The position numbers were made by a program, and so were the translations under genes. The notes under the pieces were generated by a model. The model saw only the letters and a program-made list of their open reading frames with translations, was not told the origin of the DNA and ran no database searches. Shown one piece after another: positions 8,732-17,384 of a stretch of 64,000 nt of DNA (the first letter of the stretch is position 1; every line of letters begins with the position of its first letter). The DNA comes from RUG708 sp050946535 (GTDB lineage Bacteria > Bacillota > Clostridia > Peptostreptococcales > Anaerovoracaceae): NCBI GenBank assembly GCA_050946535.1, contig JBMNUZ010000004.1:62001-126000 (forward strand), given 5' to 3'.

Positions 8732-9724
8732 ATGAAAAAACCTAACATCGCCATCGTTGGCGCCAGCGGGCTCGTCGGACGTACTTTCCAGAAAGTACTT
8801 GAGGAGAGAGATTTCCCGTTCGAAAATGCTTATCTCATGTCATCATACAGATCTGCGGGAAAAACAATGACGTTCAAAGGCAAAGATTATGTGCTTGAAG
8901 AACTCACTGAGCATTCCTTCGACAAACCGATCGATATCGCTCTTTTCTCCGCAGGCGGAGACGCGAGTAAGAAATTCGCTCCTATCGCTGCAGAACACGG
9001 TGTCACCGTAGTCGACAACAGCAGTGCGTGGCGCATGGATCCTGAAGTTCCTCTCGTTGTTCCGGAAGTAAACCCTCAGGACATCGAATGGAACAAAGGC
9101 ATCATCGCAAACCCTAACTGCTCCACCATTCAGGCTATGGTAGCTCTCAAGCCTCTTCAGGACAAATACGGCATCAAGCGTGTCGTATACTCCACTTACC
9201 AGGCCGTATCGGGTTCCGGCATCAAGGGAATCAACGACCTCAAAGAAGGGCTCAAAGGCAACGACATCATGACGGCTTATCCTCATCCTATCGCAGGCAA
9301 CTGCCTGCCTCACATCGATGTATTCCAGGATAACGGATACACCAAGGAAGAGATGAAGATGATCAACGAAACCCACAAGATCCTCGGCGACGACAGCATC
9401 GCGGTTACAGCTACTACAGTAAGAGTTCCTGTATTCGCATGCCACTCCGAGAGCATCAACGTCGAGCTCAAAAAACCCTTCGATCTCGACGAGCTCAAGC
9501 AGGCTCTCGCCGATTTCCCGGGACTCAATCTTCTGGACGATCCTGCAAACAACGTATACCCTCTCGCAAGAGACATCGAAGGAAAAGATGACGTATACGT
9601 AGGCAGGGTAAGACGCGACTTCAGCGTTGAAAATGGTGTAAATCTCTGGGTTGTAGCAGACAACATCCGCAAGGGCGCGGCGACAAACGCCGTACAGATT
9701 GCCGAAATGCTGCTCGACCGCTAA
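8732..9724 (+). CDS. asd: Aspartate-semialdehyde dehydrogenase
   Basis: This NADPH-dependent enzyme reduces aspartyl phosphate to aspartate semialdehyde, the branch point to lysine/diaminopimelate and threonine/methionine. The 330-residue protein opens with the Rossmann motif GASGLVGRTF. It has the catalytic cysteine in NPNCSTIQ (about residue 129) and a conserved region around GIKGINDLKEGL. Start ATG 8732 is 8 bases after CGGAGGA; the frame stays open upstream but lacks a ribosome binding site. It is the first of four plus-strand genes (asd-dapA-dapB-dapH), giving a direct route from aspartyl phosphate to acetylated tetrahydrodipicolinate. Confidence 0.97.
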   Translation: MKKPNIAIVGASGLVGRTFQKVLEERDFPFENAYLMSSYRSAGKTMTFKGKDYVLEELTEHSFDKPIDIALFSAGGDASKKFAPIAAEHGVTVVDNSSAWRMDPEVPLVVPEVNPQDIEWNKGIIANPNCSTIQAMVALKPLQDKYGIKRVVYSTYQAVSGSGIKGINDLKEGLKGNDIMTAYPHPIAGNCLPHIDVFQDNGYTKEEMKMINETHKILGDDSIAVTATTVRVPVFACHSESINVELKKPFDLDELKQALADFPGLNLLDDPANNVYPLARDIEGKDDVYVGRVRRDFSVENGVNLWVVADNIRKGAATNAVQIAEMLLDR

Positions 9725-9767
9725 CAAAAACGAATGATCAGCCGGCTGATCCGGCAAGGAGGAAATT

Positions 9768-10646
9768 ATGTCAATCTTCGAAGGCGCAGGCGTAGCGATC
9801 GTAACACCTTTTAAGGACGGAAAAATAGATTTTGATAATTACGGCGAACTCATCGACTGGCAGATTTCTGAAGGTACTGACGCTATCATTTCATGCGGTA
9901 CTTCAGGCGAAGCTGCCACCATGACAGATGAAGAACAGATTGCAGCTGTAAAGTACGCCGTTGAAAAAACTGCAGGCCGCGTTCCTGTCATCGCAGGCGC
10001 AGGCAGCAACGATACAAGACACGCGATCAGTCTTTCGCAGGAGCTCGAAAAGACCGGCGCTGACGCTCTTCTCCACGTCACTCCGTATTACAACAAGTGC
10101 ACCCAGAAGGGCTTCATCCAGCACATGACTGCTATCGCAGACAACGTCGATCTTCCTATCATCATGTATTCAGTAAAGGGCAGAACAGGATTCAACATCC
10201 AGCCTGCCACTGCTGCGAAGCTCGCTGAACACAAGAACATCGTAGCTATAAAGGAAGCATCTGGCGACATCGTTCAGTGCGCCGAGATCGCAAGACTCAC
10301 TCCTGACGATTTCGACATGTACTCCGGAAACGACGACATGATCGTGCCTATCCTTTCGCTCGGCGGCAAGGGAGTTATATCGGTACTCTCAAACGTAGCT
10401 CCTAAGGATACGAGCGAGATGGTACACAAGTATCTCGACGGAGACGTAAAGGGCGCATGCGAGCTCCAGCTCAAGGCGATGCCTCTCATCAAGGCTCTCT
10501 TCGCAGAGGTCAACCCTATTCCTGTAAAGGCTGCTCTCGACATCATGGGCAAGTCGAAGATGGAATTCAGACTTCCGCTCTGCGAACCTGAAGAATCGAC
10601 CATGGAGCTTCTCAGGAAGGAACTCACCGCTTACGGTATTCTCTAA
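9768..10646 (+). CDS. dapA: 4-hydroxy-tetrahydrodipicolinate synthase
   Basis: DapA condenses pyruvate with aspartate semialdehyde, the first committed step of diaminopimelate and lysine synthesis. The 292-residue TIM barrel has GTSGEAATM, the catalytic tyrosine region TPYYNKCTQKG and the Schiff-base lysine in VAIKEASG (about residue 163). Family length is normal. CAAGGAGGAAATT precedes the ATG. It lies 43 bases after asd and is probably co-transcribed. Confidence 0.97.
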   Translation: MSIFEGAGVAIVTPFKDGKIDFDNYGELIDWQISEGTDAIISCGTSGEAATMTDEEQIAAVKYAVEKTAGRVPVIAGAGSNDTRHAISLSQELEKTGADALLHVTPYYNKCTQKGFIQHMTAIADNVDLPIIMYSVKGRTGFNIQPATAAKLAEHKNIVAIKEASGDIVQCAEIARLTPDDFDMYSGNDDMIVPILSLGGKGVISVLSNVAPKDTSEMVHKYLDGDVKGACELQLKAMPLIKALFAEVNPIPVKAALDIMGKSKMEFRLPLCEPEESTMELLRKELTAYGIL

Positions 10647-10676
10647 GAAAAGAAAAGCTTTCTATAACTCATGCAG

Positions 10677-10704
10677 AGGCTGTGCCTTTAATCGGGTACA
10701 GCCT
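10677..10704 (+). terminator. Hairpin between dapA and dapB
   Basis: The stem AGGCTGT with ACAGCCT is followed by TTTGTAATTG. The short T-run suggests partial termination or an mRNA-stabilising hairpin within the operon rather than a strong stop. Confidence 0.45.
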
Positions 10705-10742
10705 TTGTAATTGAATCTGATAATTTATTACGGAGGCAACAA

Positions 10743-11498
10743 ATGCTGAACATCATTCTGAACGGATCAAACGGCCGCATGGGCCAGGTTCTCACGAGGC
10801 TCATCGGCGAGCGCAGCGATATGAAGGTAGTTGCAGGCGTTTCGAGAAGCGGGGAAAAGCTCTCAGACTTTCCTGTCTACAAAACACCTGACGAAATAAA
10901 GGAAAAAGCCGACGTTGTAATCGATTTTTCCAATTTCAGCGCCGTTCCAGCAATCGTCGGCTGGTGCGCCGCAAATAAAACTCCGATCGTCATCGCGACC
11001 ACGGCTCTCGACTCGGACTGCGAAGAGAAGATCGCCGAAGCCTCAAAGGTTATTCCTGTGTTCAAATCTGCGAACATGTCGCTCGGCATCAATGCTCTCG
11101 CAAAAGCCCTGAAGGCGATGACGCCTGCCCTCGAAGCGGATTTCAACGTGGAAATCATCGAAAAGCACCACAAGAAAAAGCTCGATTCTCCGAGCGGCAC
11201 TGCGATCATGCTCGCCGACACCGTAAGCGAAGCTTCCAGCAGGCCTAAGAATTATATCTACGGCAGACACAGCAAGCACGATGAGTTCAGCATGGACAAC
11301 ATAGGAATCCACGCTGTAAGGGGCGGTTCGATTCCAGGCATCCATACCGTGCTCTACTGCGGTCCGGATGAGACGATCGAGCTCACACACACCGCTTTCT
11401 CAAGAGACATTTTCGGGAACGGCGCCGTAAAAGCAGCTGAATTCATCGCTGCAGACGGTCTCAAACCTGGCATGTACTCTATGGACGACATCATCTAA
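10743..11498 (+). CDS. dapB: 4-hydroxy-tetrahydrodipicolinate reductase
   Basis: DapB reduces the DapA product with NAD(P)H to tetrahydrodipicolinate. The 251-residue protein begins with the dinucleotide fold NGSNGRMGQVL. It has the substrate motif EKHHKKKLDSPSGTA (about residues 140-154, with catalytic His and Lys) and the domain-swap region RGGSIPGIHTV. GGAGGCAACAA precedes the ATG. A 96-base gap with a hairpin separates it from dapA. Confidence 0.97.
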   Translation: MLNIILNGSNGRMGQVLTRLIGERSDMKVVAGVSRSGEKLSDFPVYKTPDEIKEKADVVIDFSNFSAVPAIVGWCAANKTPIVIATTALDSDCEEKIAEASKVIPVFKSANMSLGINALAKALKAMTPALEADFNVEIIEKHHKKKLDSPSGTAIMLADTVSEASSRPKNYIYGRHSKHDEFSMDNIGIHAVRGGSIPGIHTVLYCGPDETIELTHTAFSRDIFGNGAVKAAEFIAADGLKPGMYSMDDII

Positions 11499-11595
11499 CA
11501 CAACATCAAATAACCGGGACAACAACATTAATACAATTCGATCAGACCTGCAGCCCGCCCGGAGCTGTACTCGTACAGACAAGGAGAAAAAAATA

Positions 11596-12315
11596 ATGAA
11601 CGACAAAATATACGATCTCACAGATCCGTATGAAATCGCAAGATACATCAAGGAAGCCGAAAAGCAGACTACTGCGAAGGCATACGTAAACGGCGACTTC
11701 GCCGACGCTCAGTTCAAGAATGTAAAGAAATTCGGAGGAAACGGATCGTGGATTCTCATCGGCGATGCTGCCGAGATCAAAAAAGCGATCGCTGACAGGA
11801 ACATCCCTGAATCAGACTACGAATTCGAAAACAACATGAGAAACTCTGCGGTTCCTAAGATGGATCTGACCGATGTGGACGCAAGGATCGAACCCGACAC
11901 ATTCATCAGAAACGGTGTTCAGATCGCAAAATCCGCTGTCGTAATGATGGGTGCAGTAATCAATATCGGCGCTTCGATCGGCGAAGGCACGATGATCGAT
12001 ATGAATGCTGTTCTCGGCGCTCGCGCTACTGTAGGAAACAACTGCCACATCGGTGCCGGCGCAGTAATAGCAGGAGTTCTCGAGCCTCCTTCGGCTACTC
12101 CTGTAATCATCGAGGACAATGTTCTCGTAGGAGCAAATGCCGTCGTTCTCGAGGGCTGCAGGATAGGCAAAAATTCGGTCGTAGCGGCTGGATCCGTAGT
12201 TACAGAAGACGTTCCGCCTGATTCGGTAGCCGCCGGCTCACCTGCTGTCGTGGTAAAGAAAAAGGACGCGAAGACCGAAAGCAAGACTCAGCTTCTCGAC
12301 GATCTCAGAGGCTGA
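11596..12315 (+). CDS. dapH: Tetrahydrodipicolinate N-acetyltransferase
   Basis: DapH transfers an acetyl group from acetyl-CoA to tetrahydrodipicolinate, placing this organism on the acetylase branch of lysine synthesis used by many Firmicutes. The 239-residue protein has the DapH N-terminal domain (about 1-85) and a left-handed beta-helix built of hexapeptide repeats (about 100-215; e.g. VVMMGAVINIGASIGEGTMI). The start follows AAGGAG. It is the last gene of the operon and is followed by a strong terminator. The downstream enzymes of this branch are not in the window. Confidence 0.96.
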   Translation: MNDKIYDLTDPYEIARYIKEAEKQTTAKAYVNGDFADAQFKNVKKFGGNGSWILIGDAAEIKKAIADRNIPESDYEFENNMRNSAVPKMDLTDVDARIEPDTFIRNGVQIAKSAVVMMGAVINIGASIGEGTMIDMNAVLGARATVGNNCHIGAGAVIAGVLEPPSATPVIIEDNVLVGANAVVLEGCRIGKNSVVAAGSVVTEDVPPDSVAAGSPAVVVKKKDAKTESKTQLLDDLRG

Positions 12316-12353
12316 TTCCGGTCTGGTTTATCAAAATACAGCAACGTATAGAA

Positions 12354-12382
12354 GCGGCCCGCATCTGTATGATGCGGGCCGC
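12354..12382. terminator. Shared bidirectional terminator between dapH and the SDR gene
   Basis: A perfect 12-bp GC-rich stem (GCGGCCCGCATC with GATGCGGGCCGC) has a 5-base loop. It lies between convergent genes and probably serves both. Confidence 0.85.
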
Positions 12383-12434
12383 TTTGCGTCTCCGGCACAG
12401 GTTTTCCTCGCATTGAAGCCTGCGGCTTTTCCTG

Positions 12435-13166
12435 CTACAGAATTCCTCCGTCCACTCCGATGACCTGCCCCGTGATGTACGAAGCCTTGTCAGACGCCAG
12501 GAACAGCACTGCACCAGCTACATCCTCTGCTTTGCCGAAGCGTCCGAGCGGAATCTCATCCACCAGCCCGCTTCTCACTTCATCGCTGAGTTCAGCGTTC
12601 ATCTCGGTGTCTATGACGCCGGGAGCCAGGCAGTTCACCGTGATGCCGCTCGGTCCGAGTTCCTTCGCGAGCGCTTTCGTCAGGCCCGCTACAGCGGCTT
12701 TTGAAGCCGAGTAGATCACTTCGCACGAAGCGCCCGAAGTTCCCCACATCGACGACATATTTATTATCCTGCCTTTTTTCATACTGATCATCTGCGGCAC
12801 AAAGGCGCGGCACATGTTGTAAACTCCGCCTGCGTTCACTCCCATTATCCTGTTCCAGTCGCGTTCGTCGGTATCGGTAAACAGTTTTATCTGCGCGATG
12901 CCGGCGTTGTTAACGAGCACATCCACTCTTCCGAATCTCCTGAGAATTTCCGAAGACACGGCGCCGACCTGCGCAGCGTCCGACACGTCGCACTGATATG
13001 CAGCCGCGTCCGTACCACGTTCTCTGAGGCTCTCAGCCGCCTTTTCAGCTTCATTTTTCCTCGTGTGGTATATAATTGCAATCCTGTAGCCATTTGCTGC
13101 GAGAAGCTGTGAGACAGCGAGTCCTATTCCTCTCGATCCTCCTGTTACCACGGCTGTGTCATTCAT
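12435..13166 (-). CDS. SDR-family reductase, probably EF-P 5-aminopentanone reductase (YmfI-like)
   Basis: This 243-residue short-chain dehydrogenase has the TGGSRGIG cofactor loop, NNAG, and the catalytic Ser and Tyr-x3-Lys (YSASK, about residue 150). The stretch MSSMWGTSGASCEVIYSASK resembles the YmfI type, which in Bacillus subtilis reduces the 5-aminopentanone group on a lysine of elongation factor P, rather than housekeeping FabG with its acyl-carrier partners. No fatty-acid gene is adjacent. The assignment within the SDR family is an inference from memory. Its start overlaps the stop of the preceding small membrane protein. Confidence 0.7.
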   Translation of the reverse strand: MNDTAVVTGGSRGIGLAVSQLLAANGYRIAIIYHTRKNEAEKAAESLRERGTDAAAYQCDVSDAAQVGAVSSEILRRFGRVDVLVNNAGIAQIKLFTDTDERDWNRIMGVNAGGVYNMCRAFVPQMISMKKGRIINMSSMWGTSGASCEVIYSASKAAVAGLTKALAKELGPSGITVNCLAPGVIDTEMNAELSDEVRSGLVDEIPLGRFGKAEDVAGAVLFLASDKASYITGQVIGVDGGIL

Positions 13167-13360
13167 TTCTTCCCGCCTCCGAATCTGTCGCTGTATTTAT
13201 CCGACAGGTAATCTTTATAGGCCACGTTCTTTCTGATATCCCTGAGCTCCTTGAGAATCTGGTTCAGAGTGAACTGGATCGAAACGAGTATGATCAGTAC
13301 GACTATGACTACAGCAATTATCATTCCCGCCTGTGAAATATCCGAAATCTGTATCAGCAT
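13163..13360 (-). CDS. Small single-pass membrane protein, unknown function
   Basis: This 65-residue protein has one hydrophobic helix (about residues 11-33, MIIAVVIVVLIILVSIQFTL) followed by a charged tail with LKELRDIRKN and a GGGKK end. The start at 13360 is chosen because CGGAG lies 8 bases upstream; a longer frame lacks this. It overlaps the SDR gene by four bases, so the two are translated together. The family is not recognised. Confidence 0.65.
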   Translation of the reverse strand: MLIQISDISQAGMIIAVVIVVLIILVSIQFTLNQILKELRDIRKNVAYKDYLSDKYSDRFGGGKK

Positions 13361-13444
13361 AATTTTACTCCGTATATCGAAAAAAGGGACCGGCTGAAAG
13401 AGCCGATCCCCTGTTTCTATCACATTTAATTTACTAAATCCTGA

Positions 13445-13621
13445 TTAAGCGTCCAGAACGTTTTTGCCGTCATAATAGTTGCAATTAGGGCAAACTCTGT
13501 GCGGAAGCTTAGGCTGATGGCACTGAGGGCAAATAGAAACTCCTGGTGCTGCCATCTTCATATTCTGTGATTTTCTCATATCTCTCTTGGATTTAGATGT
13601 TTTCCTCTTAGGAACTGCCAT
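13445..13621 (-). CDS. rpmF: 50S ribosomal protein L32
   Basis: L32 is a small zinc-ribbon protein of the large ribosomal subunit. The 58-residue frame reads MAVPKRKTSKSKRDMRKSQN and carries two CxxC pairs (CPQCH and CPNCN) for zinc, so it is the zinc-binding paralogue. AAGGAGGTG precedes the ATG. YceD/DUF177, the usual upstream partner, is absent. Instead a strong promoter of its own lies just upstream. Confidence 0.97.
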   Translation of the reverse strand: MAVPKRKTSKSKRDMRKSQNMKMAAPGVSICPQCHQPKLPHRVCPNCNYYDGKNVLDA

Positions 13622-13659
13622 TTAAACACCTCCTTGCCTTCTAAAAGTCTAACGGATTT

Positions 13660-13687
13660 ATTATATCACCGACAGAACGTCTGTCAA
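13660..13687 (-). promoter_or_regulatory. rpmF promoter with internal palindrome
   Basis: The minus strand has a consensus TTGACA (13687-13682), 16 bp, then TATAAT (13665-13660) with an extended TGA. The inverted repeat GACAGA-N3-TCTGTC (13671-13685) fills the spacer and part of the -35, a typical position for a repressor site. Confidence 0.85.
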
Positions 13688-13722
13688 TGTAAATATTTCA
13701 ATAATATCGATTATTTCAGATA

Positions 13723-14916
13723 TTATTTGTTGAGAGCCGATACGATTTCGTCTGTATCCTTCGCGATCATGAGCTCTTCGTCTGTAGGAACGAGGAGAAT
13801 CTTTACAGGGGAGTCGTCGGTCGAGATGATGGATTCACCCTTTTTGTTCTTCTCAGGGTCGAGCTTGATTCCGATGAGATCGAGGCCTTCGCATACGCGT
13901 GCTCTCATTTCAGCGTCGTGTTCGCCGATTCCTGCTGTGAATACGATTGCATCGCATCCGTGGAGCTGTACGTAATAGTTGCCGATGTAGCCCTTGATTC
14001 TTCTTGCGTACATCTTGAGAGCGAGTTCTGCCTGAGCGTCGCCTGCTGCAGCTGCAGCGTCGACTTCTCTCATGTCGCTCTTGCCGCAGATACCGAGGAG
14101 ACCTGACTTCTTATTGAGGATTGTGAGCATTTCCTCGGCAGTCTTGCCTTCCTTCTGCATGATGTAAGTAACGACCGTCGGGTCGATGTCGCCGCTTCTG
14201 GTACCCATCATGAGGCCTTCGAGCGGTGAAATACCCATCGAAGTGTCTACGCACTTGCCGTACTCGATGGCACAGAGGCTTGCGCCGTTGCCGATGTGGC
14301 AGTTGATGAGCTTTACTTCTTCAGGCTTCTTGCCGAGAAGCTCAGGAGCCTTCAGTGAAATGTATCTGTGGCTTGTTCCGTGGAAACCGTACTTTCTGAC
14401 TTTGTAATCAGTGTAGTAGTTGTAAGGAACAGCATAGAGGAAAGCTTCAGGCGGCATTGTCTGATGGAATGCAGTGTCGAATACGGCTACATTCGGAGTA
14501 CCAGGCATTGCCTTTTCAGCTGCTTCGATTCCGATGAGGTTTGCAGGATTGTGGAGAGGTCCGAAAGGGATGCACTCTCTGATAGCTTCCTTAACGTCAT
14601 CGTCTACAAGAATAGAAGCGGTGTACTTATCTCCGCCGTGCAGAATTCTGTGGCCGATTCCGCCGATCTCGGAAGCATCTTTGATGCAGCCGATTTTCGG
14701 ATCGGTGATAGTAGAGATGATGCGTGCAACAGCTTCGCCGTGATCTGCGAAATTGACAGTCTCCTTGAGCTTGTCAGCGCCTGTCTTCTCATAAGAGAAA
14801 GTTGACTTTTCTCCGGCAAGTTCGCAGAGACCCTTGCAGAGAACTTTTTCAGTCGCAGTTTCGATGATCTGATACTTTACGGAAGAGCTTCCGCAGTTGA
14901 TAACCAGTACCTTCAT
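13723..14916 (-). CDS. ackA: Acetate kinase
   Basis: Acetate kinase makes ATP and acetate from acetyl phosphate and ADP, the energy-yielding end of anaerobic acetate formation; pta at 18212-19228 supplies acetyl phosphate. The 397-residue protein has VLVINCGSSSVKY at the N-terminus, GFHGTSHRYI, HIGNGASLCAI and TRSGDIDP, all family signatures. The start at 14916 has TCCTCC's complement GGAGGA five bases before it; an upstream in-frame ATG is too close to that site. It is transcribed from its own consensus promoter. Confidence 0.98.
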   Translation of the reverse strand: MKVLVINCGSSSVKYQIIETATEKVLCKGLCELAGEKSTFSYEKTGADKLKETVNFADHGEAVARIISTITDPKIGCIKDASEIGGIGHRILHGGDKYTASILVDDDVKEAIRECIPFGPLHNPANLIGIEAAEKAMPGTPNVAVFDTAFHQTMPPEAFLYAVPYNYYTDYKVRKYGFHGTSHRYISLKAPELLGKKPEEVKLINCHIGNGASLCAIEYGKCVDTSMGISPLEGLMMGTRSGDIDPTVVTYIMQKEGKTAEEMLTILNKKSGLLGICGKSDMREVDAAAAAGDAQAELALKMYARRIKGYIGNYYVQLHGCDAIVFTAGIGEHDAEMRARVCEGLDLIGIKLDPEKNKKGESIISTDDSPVKILLVPTDEELMIAKDTDEIVSALNK

Positions 14917-14996
14917 GTTTTCCTCCATTTTAGAAACATTTTGAAAATATTTTCATTAATCTGACTGATGTCATAATTAAAAATTCACGATTATTA

Positions 14997-15025
14997 ATTA
15001 TATTATCCGGATCAGGAATAGTCAA
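14997..15025 (-). promoter_or_regulatory. ackA promoter
   Basis: TTGACT (15025-15020), a 17-bp spacer and a perfect TATAAT (15002-14997) lie 80 bases before the ackA start codon. Confidence 0.8.
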
Positions 15026-15121
15026 GAACCGCAGCTGTTTTTGCATATATATGAATACATGATGGCAGCAGTCTGCGAAAATCCGCGGGATCATTCCGAA
15101 AGCCCTGACGGAATTCACTCT

Positions 15122-16351
15122 TTACTCCGTACGCCGGCTGATGTAAGGAACGTATCTGTACTCGCCGCCTGTTATATCGGTGCCGCCGTGAATCATATTA
15201 TATATGCCGGCCGCCCTTATATCAAGCTGGATGGATTTCCTGACGCGGCCGCCGTATTTCGACAGGCCCGCAAGGTTGCTGATAACAGGTATATCCGACG
15301 TCTTTTTCATATGGGCAAGTATCTGCCTGCCCTTCTCCGAGAAAGCGAGCACGCGCGCGTAGCTGACACCCTTCAGATAGGCAAAGTCTCCGGCGTGAAA
15401 ATTCATGAGCATATGTACGAGCATCCTGCTGATTCTCGATCTGGTGTACCGCTTCGTCTTCACCGCATCCGTAAAGTCATCGAGCGTGCCGTCCCCGCAC
15501 CTCTGCGCCGCTTCTATGACGCGCGCCTCTATGCCTTCTGTCACAGAATAAATATCGGCGAGCTCGGAACGGTCTGCCGTCATGACCCTGTATTTCAGCA
15601 GATTGAGCATATTGCGGTCGGCTGTTTCGAAATATGAGGCAGCTGATCCTCCGTCGCTGAAAAGCTCCCTCAGCACGTCAGCAGACGCCTTCGGCACAAG
15701 CTCCAGCGCTTTTCCGATTTCACCCGATGAAAGAAGCCCGCGGATATACGAAGCGGATGCGTACTCCGCCGCTCCATCCTCTCCTGTTTCTTTTCTGAGT
15801 ACGGGAACGGGTCTGATCCCTGACTTCTTTTCCCTGAGCGCTGCGAGATATCCGCACGCCAGCAGATTGTTCGGGCGCCTCAGGACATCTGAAATTTCAC
15901 TGCCGTAGAACTTTTCCGCCGAACGCGTCAGCGCCTCGGCGTACGACATTCCTTCCCCGAGATTTTCCTTTATGCAGCTCGAAAGATTCTCATCCTCCGA
16001 AGCTTCGGAGGCTCTTTCGAGAAGTCCGGCGTCGTCTGTCTCGCATCCGAACGAGATGCTGTCTGCACAGCCGATGCCTTCGAGAATCGAGACCGCGCCT
16101 CTGGTGTATTCGCTGCTGCTGTTTACAGAGTAGATGTAAGGAAGCTGTATTACAAGATCAGCTCCGGCTTCTGCCGCCGCCTTTGCTCGCAGTGCCTTCG
16201 GGACCGCACACGGTGTCCCGCGCTGCAGAAAATCTCCTCCCAGAACGACAACGAGCCCGTCTGCACCGGTGAGCTCTCCGGCTCTCCTGAGCTGGTAGAG
16301 ATGCCCCCGGTGAAACGGGTCGTATTCGGCTGTAATGCCTGTTACCTTCAT
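15122..16351 (-). CDS. tmcAL: tRNA(Met) cytidine acetate ligase TmcAL (YlbM family)
   Basis: TmcAL activates acetate with ATP and acetylates the wobble cytidine of elongator tRNA-Met (ac4C34). The 409-residue protein has the nucleotidyltransferase-like N-terminus GITAEYDPFHRGHL (HxGH motif), then GGDFLQRGTP and QLPYIYSVNSSSEY, all characteristic. The ATG at 16351 follows the coiled-coil gene by nine bases and is likely co-transcribed with it. It lies beside ackA, whose product acetate is this enzyme's substrate; whether that placement matters is unknown. Confidence 0.9.
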   Translation of the reverse strand: MKVTGITAEYDPFHRGHLYQLRRAGELTGADGLVVVLGGDFLQRGTPCAVPKALRAKAAAEAGADLVIQLPYIYSVNSSSEYTRGAVSILEGIGCADSISFGCETDDAGLLERASEASEDENLSSCIKENLGEGMSYAEALTRSAEKFYGSEISDVLRRPNNLLACGYLAALREKKSGIRPVPVLRKETGEDGAAEYASASYIRGLLSSGEIGKALELVPKASADVLRELFSDGGSAASYFETADRNMLNLLKYRVMTADRSELADIYSVTEGIEARVIEAAQRCGDGTLDDFTDAVKTKRYTRSRISRMLVHMLMNFHAGDFAYLKGVSYARVLAFSEKGRQILAHMKKTSDIPVISNLAGLSKYGGRVRKSIQLDIRAAGIYNMIHGGTDITGGEYRYVPYISRRTE

Positions 16352-16360
16352 GATATATTG

Positions 16361-16891
16361 TTACTCTACTTCTTCGCTGCCCGCGCTCTCAGACAGCTGC
16401 CTGATCTCGTTGCGGTTGTCTTCAAGAGTGTTGTTCATCTTGCCGAACATGTCGGACATTTCATCGTAGATGCGCTGAGCGTAGTTTTCGTTGAGATCGT
16501 TGATCTTGTCCTGGAAGGAAGCAAGAACCTGATCGATGTAGTCGAACGTACCTGTCTTGAGCTCTCTGACGTTCTGCTCCGTCACACGCATGATCTCGTC
16601 GGCTCTCTTTTTCGCCCTGATCGTAATGTCGTCCTGCTCGACGAGCTGATCCGCCTTCTCCTTGGCTATGCTGATGGTTCTGTCGTACTCAGCCTTCGCA
16701 TCGTCGAGAATGCGCTGGCGTTCGTCTTTGATCCACTGAGCCTGCTGAATTTCCTTAGGCAGCTCGTCCTTAATCTCGTGAAGTATTTCGAGTATTTCAT
16801 CAGGATCAACTATAACCTTGCTCGAGAGCGGAAAATTGCCCGAAGTATTAAGTATGTCTTCGATTTCCTGAAGCAGATCAATTATCTTCAT
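16361..16891 (-). CDS. Coiled-coil protein, ATPase-subunit-like, unknown function
   Basis: This 176-residue acidic protein has no signal or membrane segment. From about residue 45 to the end it is predicted to be largely helical and coiled-coil (IQQAQWIKDERQRILDDAKA, KADQLVEQDDITIRAKKRAD). Such proteins next to coaD in Clostridia are often labelled ATPase or related to V/F-type stalk subunits, but no function is established. The ATG at 16891 is favoured over GTG 16894 because GGAGG then lies at a better distance. It overlaps coaD by 14 bases. Confidence 0.7.
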   Translation of the reverse strand: MKIIDLLQEIEDILNTSGNFPLSSKVIVDPDEILEILHEIKDELPKEIQQAQWIKDERQRILDDAKAEYDRTISIAKEKADQLVEQDDITIRAKKRADEIMRVTEQNVRELKTGTFDYIDQVLASFQDKINDLNENYAQRIYDEMSDMFGKMNNTLEDNRNEIRQLSESAGSEEVE

Positions 16892-17384
16892 CACAAATCC
16901 TCCCTATATGATGATCTTCGATATACCGGCGCACATTTTCCGGCACAAGGCCTTTAATACTGCCGTTAAAATAAATTACTTCCTTTATAGCGCTTGAGCT
17001 CAGATATGAATGTTCGATATTTGTAAGAAGAAACATCGTCTCGAATTCACTGTAAAGGTGTTTGTTCATGTAGGCTCTCGGGACTTCCGAGGTGAAATCC
17101 GGTATGTCTCTGAGTCCCCTGACGATGCACGCAATATCGTTCTTTCTGACGTAATCGGCCAGAAAACCCGAAAAGTTTACGATTTCAACGTTTTCGACGC
17201 CGGCGTCGTCGACCGCTTCACGAATGAGCCGTCTCCGCTCTTTAACTGTAAGAAGAGGCGTCTTGCCGGAATTGGTTACGACCGCGACGACCAGAACATC
17301 ACAGAGCTTCGAAGCTCTTTTTATAATATCCAGATGTCCGTAAGTCAGGGGATCGAAGGATCCGGGATACATGAATTTCCTCAT
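16878..17384 (-). CDS. coaD: Pantetheine-phosphate adenylyltransferase
   Basis: CoaD adenylates 4'-phosphopantetheine to dephospho-CoA, the penultimate step of coenzyme A synthesis. The 168-residue protein begins MRKFMYPGSFDPLTYGHLDI, which contains the nucleotidyltransferase TxGH motif, and has YLSSSAIKEVI near the end, both typical. It overlaps the rsmD stop by four bases, the standard rsmD-coaD pair in Firmicutes. Confidence 0.97.
   Translation of the reverse strand: MRKFMYPGSFDPLTYGHLDIIKRASKLCDVLVVAVVTNSGKTPLLTVKERRRLIREAVDDAGVENVEIVNFSGFLADYVRKNDIACIVRGLRDIPDFTSEVPRAYMNKHLYSEFETMFLLTNIEHSYLSSSAIKEVIYFNGSIKGLVPENVRRYIEDHHIGRICDEDN

Noticed and set aside
12435..13166. 3-oxoacyl-ACP reductase FabG
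   Set aside because: SDR motifs alone allow it, but no fatty-acid genes are adjacent and the active-site context fits the EF-P reductase type better.
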